Of a stretch of 64,000 bases of DNA, positions 60,017 through 64,000 are shown in pieces. The notes beneath the pieces were generated by a model, which did not search any database, was not told the origin of the DNA, and saw only the letters and a list, made by a program, of their open reading frames with translations. Position numbers and translations under genes: made by a program. The DNA comes from an uncultured Prevotellaceae bacterium (GTDB lineage Bacteria > Bacteroidota > Bacteroidia > Bacteroidales > Bacteroidaceae), in NCBI GenBank assembly GCA_902770845.1, contig CACXUV010000002.1, positions 1 through 64,000 on the forward strand, in the 5' to 3' direction. The first letter of the stretch is position 1; each line of letters begins with the position of its first letter.

Positions 60017-61387
60017 ATGACAAAACAGATTAGCGAGCGTGCCAATTTCGGCAGCAAGTTAGGCATCATTCTGGCTACGGCGGGTTCAGCCGTTGGGCTG
60101 GGTAACGTGTGGCGTTTCCCCTATATGACGGGCGAGAACGGTGGTGCCGTGTTTATCCTGATTTATGTGGTGTGTGTGCTGTTGCTGGGTATTCCCTGTA
60201 TGATTAGCGAATTTATCATTGGCCGTCACGGACAGTCGAATGCCGCCCGGTCTTTTCGCACCTTGGCAGGTGGCACCCCATGGGCACTGATAGGCTATAT
60301 GGGTGTGCTGACGGGTTTCCTGATTGTCAGTTACTATGCGGTGGTCAGCGGCTGGTGCCTGCAGTATGTGTGGGCGTCGCTGGCCGGTCACCTGCAGGGT
60401 GATCCTGAATACTATAAGACCTATTTTACCGAACTGTCGGCCGACCCCGTGAAGCCGGTGCTGTGGACAGTGGTCATCCTGGGCATGAGCTATCTGATCA
60501 TCGAGCACGGCGTGCGCAATGGTATTGAGCGCGCGTCGAAGATGATGATGCCCACGCTGTTTATCCTGCTGTTGATCATCGTCGTGGCGTCGTGTCTGTT
60601 GCCGGGAGCCGGCAAGGGCATCGAGTTCCTGTTGCGCCCCGACTTCTCGAAGATTACCAGCGACGTGTTCCTGGGGGCACTGGGCCAGGCGTTCTATTCG
60701 CTGAGCATCGGCATGGGTGCGCTGTGTACCTATGCCAGCTATTTCTCACGCTATACCGATCTGACCAAGTCGGCCACGCAGATTGCCGTTATTGACTGTG
60801 TGGTGGCGGTTTTGGCCGGTCTGATGATATTTCCTGCAGCGTTCTCTATCGGCGTCAGTCCCGACAGTGGGGCGTCGCTTATCTTCATCACGCTGCCCAA
60901 CGTCTTTCAGCAGGCGTTTGCCGCCATTCCGGCGTTGGGCTATGTGGTGTCGTTGCTGTTCTTTGTGCTGTTGTCGTTAGCCGCACTGACGTCGTTGATG
61001 TCGCTGCATGAGGTGGCTACGGCGTTCTTTGAGGAGGAGTTGCACACCACCCGCAAGCGTGCCGCCCTGTTGGTTACTGTGGTCACGTCGGTTATTGGTG
61101 CGTTCTGTTCGCTGTCGCTGGGTGCCACCGATGTGCTGACATTTGCGGGTCGCAGCCTCTTCGACTGGTTCGACTTCGTAACGGGTCAGGTGTTCCTGCC
61201 CATCGTGGGCTTCCTGACGTGTCTGTTTGTCGGCTGGGTATTGCCTCACAAGGTGGTGCGCGACGAGTACACCAATTGGGGAGCACTGCGCGGACGCTCC
61301 ATTCACCTCTTTCTGTTGCTGGTGAAGTATGTCTGTCCGCTGGCCATCCTTGTCATCTTCCTTCATCAGTTGGGATTGTTGAAGTGA
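60017..61387 (+). CDS. Sodium-dependent neurotransmitter:sodium symporter family transporter, copy 1
   Basis: A 456-residue membrane protein of the NSS (SNF/LeuT-like) family with 11-12 helices. The TM1 signature FGSKLGIILATAGSAVGLGN, then VWRFPYMTGENGG, carries the substrate and sodium site. GIERASKMMMPTLFILL and SLSIGMGALCTYASYFSR are also typical. Such proteins usually import amino acids with Na+. The specificity cannot be read. A close paralogue follows 31 bp downstream. Confidence 0.92.
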   Translation: MTKQISERANFGSKLGIILATAGSAVGLGNVWRFPYMTGENGGAVFILIYVVCVLLLGIPCMISEFIIGRHGQSNAARSFRTLAGGTPWALIGYMGVLTGFLIVSYYAVVSGWCLQYVWASLAGHLQGDPEYYKTYFTELSADPVKPVLWTVVILGMSYLIIEHGVRNGIERASKMMMPTLFILLLIIVVASCLLPGAGKGIEFLLRPDFSKITSDVFLGALGQAFYSLSIGMGALCTYASYFSRYTDLTKSATQIAVIDCVVAVLAGLMIFPAAFSIGVSPDSGASLIFITLPNVFQQAFAAIPALGYVVSLLFFVLLSLAALTSLMSLHEVATAFFEEELHTTRKRAALLVTVVTSVIGAFCSLSLGATDVLTFAGRSLFDWFDFVTGQVFLPIVGFLTCLFVGWVLPHKVVRDEYTNWGALRGRSIHLFLLLVKYVCPLAILVIFLHQLGLLK

Positions 61388-61388
61388 G

Positions 61389-61417
61389 GAATGTTGAATG
61401 TGGAATGTTGAATGAGA
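61389..61417. repeat. Short direct repeat between the two transporter genes
   Basis: GGAATGTTGAATG occurs twice (offset 14 nt), filling the 31-bp gap between the tandem transporters. A similar simple-sequence style is seen in other gaps in this half of the window. Confidence 0.6.
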
Positions 61418-61418
61418 A

Positions 61419-62774
61419 ATGAAGGAGAGAGGTAATTTCGGCAGTAAGTTGGGTATCGTGCTGGCAACGGCAGGATCGGCTGTCGGACTGGGTAACGTGT
61501 GGCGTTTCCCCTATATGGCAGGGGAAAATGGTGGCGCGGCATTTATTCTGATATATATTGCTTGTATACTGGTGCTGGGCGTGCCGGGCATGGTGAGTGA
61601 GTTCATCGTGGGGCGCCACGGACAGGCTAATGCTGCCAAGGCTTACGACCTGCTGAGCAATGGCAAGCCCTGGAAACTGGTGGGCTATCTGGGCATTCTG
61701 ACGGGAACCATCATTCTGGGCTTCTATGCCGTGGTGGCCGGCTGGTGTCTGCAATACCTGTTTGCCTCTGTTGCCGGACAGCTTAGCGGCGATGCGGCGT
61801 ATGTGAAAGACTATTTCGTCACATTCTCGAGCGACCCCGTCAAACCCGTGCTGTGGGGTGTGGGCTTTATTCTGTTGACCCATATCGTCATTGTGCGAGG
61901 GGTGCGCAGAGGCATCGAGCGGGCCTCAAAGTGGCTGATGCCCATCCTGCTGCTGTTGCTGGTGGTCATCGTCGTAGCCTCGTGCATGTTGCCGGGGGCT
62001 ATGGAGGGCGTGCGCTTCCTCTTCCAACCCGATTTCTCGAAGTTGAGCAACAAGGTGCTGCTCGAGGCCCTGGGTCAAGCGTTCTTCTCGCTGTCGCTGG
62101 GAACGGCGTGTCTGTGTACCTATGCCAGCTACTTCTCTCAGCAGACCAATCTGTTGCGTTCGGCAGGTCAGATAGCTCTGCTCGATACGATTATAGCCAT
62201 TCTTGCCGGTCTGATGATTTTTCCTGCCGCAGCGAGCGTGGGTGTCAGTCCCGACAGTGGTCCGTCGCTCATCTTCATCACGCTGCCCAACGTGTTTCAG
62301 CAGGCGTTTGCCGCTGTACCTGTCGTGGGCTATGTCATCAGCCTGATGTTCTATGCCTTGCTGGTATTTGCCGCCCTGACCAGCACCATCTCCATGCACG
62401 AGATCGGTACGGCATTCTTTACCGAGGAGTTCTCGCTACCACGTCCTAAGTCTGCCTGGATTGTTACCGTTGTGACATCCGTCATCTGCTTCCTCTGTGC
62501 GCTGTCCGTCGGTGCCAATCCCGAAATAAAACTCTTGGGCCATTCGCTCATGGACTTCTGCGACCAGCTGACAGCCAATATCATGCTGCCATTGGGTGGT
62601 ATGCTGACCTGTCTTTTTGTGGGGTGGTTTGTTCCTAAGCAGATGGTGCGTAGCGAGTTTACCAACGACGGCACGCTGGCAGCCACCTTCTTTGGCATCT
62701 ACCTCTTTGCCGTACGCTATGTGTGTCCCATCGGCATCATGTTGGTATTCCTTCATCAGTTGGGCATTCTATGA
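61419..62774 (+). CDS. Sodium-dependent neurotransmitter:sodium symporter family transporter, copy 2
   Basis: A 451-residue paralogue of the preceding gene with the same landmarks (FGSKLGIVLATAGSAVGLGN, then VWRFPYMAGENGG; GIERASKWLMPILLLLL). The two align end to end with clear divergence, so the duplication is old and the substrates may differ. The stop overlaps the ATG of the ComEA-like gene. Confidence 0.92.
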   Translation: MKERGNFGSKLGIVLATAGSAVGLGNVWRFPYMAGENGGAAFILIYIACILVLGVPGMVSEFIVGRHGQANAAKAYDLLSNGKPWKLVGYLGILTGTIILGFYAVVAGWCLQYLFASVAGQLSGDAAYVKDYFVTFSSDPVKPVLWGVGFILLTHIVIVRGVRRGIERASKWLMPILLLLLVVIVVASCMLPGAMEGVRFLFQPDFSKLSNKVLLEALGQAFFSLSLGTACLCTYASYFSQQTNLLRSAGQIALLDTIIAILAGLMIFPAAASVGVSPDSGPSLIFITLPNVFQQAFAAVPVVGYVISLMFYALLVFAALTSTISMHEIGTAFFTEEFSLPRPKSAWIVTVVTSVICFLCALSVGANPEIKLLGHSLMDFCDQLTANIMLPLGGMLTCLFVGWFVPKQMVRSEFTNDGTLAATFFGIYLFAVRYVCPIGIMLVFLHQLGIL

Positions 62775-63625
62775 ACAGGAGTGACAGGCGGATTGCTGTA
62801 GCGGCTACACTGGTAGCGGTGATGGCCCTGGTGGCGTTGTTTGCCACCGATGGAGAGGACAAGACACCTGTTTCCACCGCTGTTCGACAGGACAGCGTTG
62901 TCTCGCAGCGTCCTCACCGGCAGGGCTATTATCGTGTGGCGTCACAGCAGACGGTAGAGACGTTTCCCTTCGACCCCAATACAGCCGACTCGTCCCAGCT
63001 GCTGCGCTTGGGCTTGCAACCCTGGCAGGTACGTAATATATATAAGTACCGCGCGCATGGTGGCATCTATCGTCACAAAGAAGACTTTGCCCGCCTCTAT
63101 GGACTGACGGTCAAAGACTACCGCCGTCTGGAGCCTTTTATTCGCATCTCGCCTGACTATCAGCCTGCCGCAAGCCTTGTGGGTGACCGACCACGTATGG
63201 TCCGCGATACCCTGCGCTATCCTCAGAAGTTCGATAGTACCGCACGAGTCGCTCTGAATACCGCCGATACGGCGTTGTTGCGCCGCGTGCCGGGCATAGG
63301 CAGCTACTATGCCAAGGAGATTGTACGTCTGCGCCAGTGGCTGGGTGGCTTTGTCAGCACCGACCAACTCGATGAAATCGAGGGCTTCCCTGCTGCTGCC
63401 AAGCGCTATTTCACCGTTTCCCCGTCCGATGTCCGTCGGCTGAACATCAACCAGCTATCCCTTCAAGAGCTGCGCCGACATCCTTATATCAACTACTATC
63501 AGGCCAAAGCCATCGTAGATTATCGCCGTCTGCACGGCCCTATACGCAGTCTGAACGACCTCCGTTTCTCGCGCGACTTTACCCCCGAAACCATCGCCCG
63601 TTTGGCACCTTATGTGACATTTTGA
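62771..63625 (+). CDS. ComEA-like helix-hairpin-helix protein
   Basis: A 284-residue protein with one N-terminal membrane helix (IAVAATLVAVMALVALFA), a linker, then repeated helix-hairpin-helix units: FDPNTADSSQLLRLGLQPWQ, ALNTADTALLRRVPGIGSYY and LNINQLSLQELRRHPYINYY. ComEA proteins bind DNA during natural uptake; Bacteroidota members often have three HhH units as here. A direct role in competence is not shown. The ATG at 62771 overlaps the transporter stop (ATGA). Confidence 0.88.
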   Translation: MNRSDRRIAVAATLVAVMALVALFATDGEDKTPVSTAVRQDSVVSQRPHRQGYYRVASQQTVETFPFDPNTADSSQLLRLGLQPWQVRNIYKYRAHGGIYRHKEDFARLYGLTVKDYRRLEPFIRISPDYQPAASLVGDRPRMVRDTLRYPQKFDSTARVALNTADTALLRRVPGIGSYYAKEIVRLRQWLGGFVSTDQLDEIEGFPAAAKRYFTVSPSDVRRLNINQLSLQELRRHPYINYYQAKAIVDYRRLHGPIRSLNDLRFSRDFTPETIARLAPYVTF

Positions 63626-63676
63626 TTGATATAGGTCAATAACAACACTTTTTTTGCAAAAAAACTATCAAATTGT

Positions 63677-63707
63677 TTTGTTGTGTGCGAACACATTCGT
63701 ACCTTTG
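63677..63707 (+). promoter_or_regulatory. Strong promoter at the right end
   Basis: -33 TTTG (63677-63680), a 19-nt spacer and -7 TACCTTTG (63700-63707). It is one of the best consensus matches in the window, but no ordinary gene follows within it. Confidence 0.75.
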
Positions 63708-63713
63708 CATCGT

Positions 63714-63880
63714 CTTCAGAGGAAGTCTTAAAGGTAAAGAAAGATTGTTTAAGGATTAGTTTTTAAGTTAGATTCATATTTTGTTTTAGGTTAGTAGTTT
63801 TGGTTAGTTAGTAAGATTTTGGTAGAGGAAAATGAAAAACATACGAAGAGGGAACAGTCGCGAGACCGTTCCCTCTCGCT
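63714..63880 (+). ncRNA. Candidate leader or small RNA
   Basis: Transcription from the promoter at 63677-63707 should begin near 63714. The next 115 bases have no ORF, carry small complementary segments (GTCTTC/GGAAGTC) and a duplicated GGTTAGTAG/GGTTAGTTAG stretch, then reach a hairpin at 63848-63875. This could be a short RNA or a long 5' leader of a gene beyond the window. The end point is a guess. Confidence 0.4.
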
Positions 63881-63942
63881 GTTATTACGGGACTCTTTTT
63901 TGCTCGTTCCCCTGTCATGCGCAATCGGCATTCAGGCTATGA
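63832..63942 (+). CDS. 36-residue ORF of doubtful status
   Basis: ATG 63832 opens a frame reading MKNIRRGNSRETVPSR, then CYYGTLFCSFPCHAQSAFRL. It spans the hairpin at 63848-63875, so the codons may be a by-product of the RNA structure. It overlaps no other gene on its strand and follows the leader. No family is recognised. Confidence 0.3.
   Translation: MKNIRRGNSRETVPSRCYYGTLFCSFPCHAQSAFRL
63848..63875 (-). terminator. Hairpin, probably a terminator of the incoming minus-strand gene
   Basis: GAGGGAAC (63848-63855) with GTTCCCTC (63868-63875). On the minus strand it is followed by TTCGTATGTTTTTC, and it lies about 70 bases past the stop of the partial gene at 63944. Confidence 0.5.
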
Positions 63943-63943
63943 A

Positions 63944-64000
63944 TTAACATGCTTGAAGTCGTACCTCAATGATGTCGAAGTCGTACATGAACGGTGGTGG
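63944..64000 (-). CDS. C-terminus of a gene entering from the right
   Basis: The last 18 codons before the TAA at 63946-63944 read PPPFMYDFDIIEVRLQAC. A Pro-rich start and a short strand ending near the C-terminus are seen in many small Bacteroidota proteins, but too little is present to identify it. Confidence 0.4.
   Translation of the reverse strand, partial: PPPFMYDFDIIEVRLQAC

Overview
The window looks like chromosomal DNA of a Bacteroidota member of the order Bacteroidales, most likely Prevotella or a close relative. Four things point there. Promoters carry the Bacteroidota -7 element TAnnTTTG, sometimes with a -33 TTTG. Good Shine-Dalgarno sequences are almost absent. There are families largely confined to the phylum (LruC/DUF4842, DUF4988, DUF4292, a smalltalk-like small protein, glycine-lipid acyltransferases). 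The division cluster has the Bacteroidota order and a long MraY. I see no transposase, integrase, phage gene or CRISPR array.

Layout. 0-11 kb: two LruC-type lipoproteins (one cut by the window edge), a GH51 arabinofuranosidase, murF followed by an overlapping pair of exported proteins of unknown function, and a pectinesterase-like protein. 11-15.7 kb: divergent tRNA-Phe and tRNA-Pro genes, an OmpA-family protein followed by two DUF4988 lipoproteins, a MIP18/SufT-like protein and lpxH. 15.8-31.7 kb, minus strand: a complete dcw operon, mraZ-rsmH-ftsL-ftsI-murE-mraY-murD-ftsW-murG-murC-ftsQ-ftsA-ftsZ, ending in a strong terminator. 32.6-43.8 kb: glycine-lipid genes (glsA, glsB), dgt, the operon dut/TPR/DUF4292/envC, an M20 deacylase and an acyl-CoA synthetase. 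43.8-51 kb: prfB, a 46-residue membrane protein, a CYTH protein, a C11 peptidase, a smalltalk-like protein, an AraC regulator, a bacterioferritin-like protein, two acyltransferase-fold genes and a ZIP transporter. 51-59.5 kb: a xanthine phosphoribosyltransferase-PreA fusion, then a haem/iron locus (frameshifted porin, imelysin, di-haem oxidoreductase, membrane protein) facing a hemerythrin-LuxR regulator. 59.5-64 kb: VanZ-like protein, two tandem NSS transporters, a ComEA-like protein, and a promoter-driven leader or small RNA.

Working together: the dcw operon with murF covers most cytoplasmic peptidoglycan precursor synthesis, lipid II formation and the division machine. MurE carries the DNPR signature, so meso-diaminopimelate is expected. 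lpxH, glsA/glsB and the DUF4292 (LolB-like) lipoprotein serve the outer membrane. The 53-59 kb locus looks like an iron or haem uptake and redox system controlled by a di-iron sensor-regulator.

The most unusual points are: (i) two intergenic copies of a dispersed element built around an exact 22-nt tandem array of palindromes (4.8-5.2 kb and 31.9-32.3 kb); (ii) the Xpt-PreA fusion, which carries an in-frame heptanucleotide repeat; (iii) a RIC/YtfE-like di-iron protein fused to a LuxR DNA-binding domain; (iv) a bacterioferritin relative that lacks most ferroxidase ligands; (v) a 44-bp tandem duplication that rebuilt a decoy start codon in front of murG; and (vi) several gene remnants from deletions, clustered between 46 and 60 kb.
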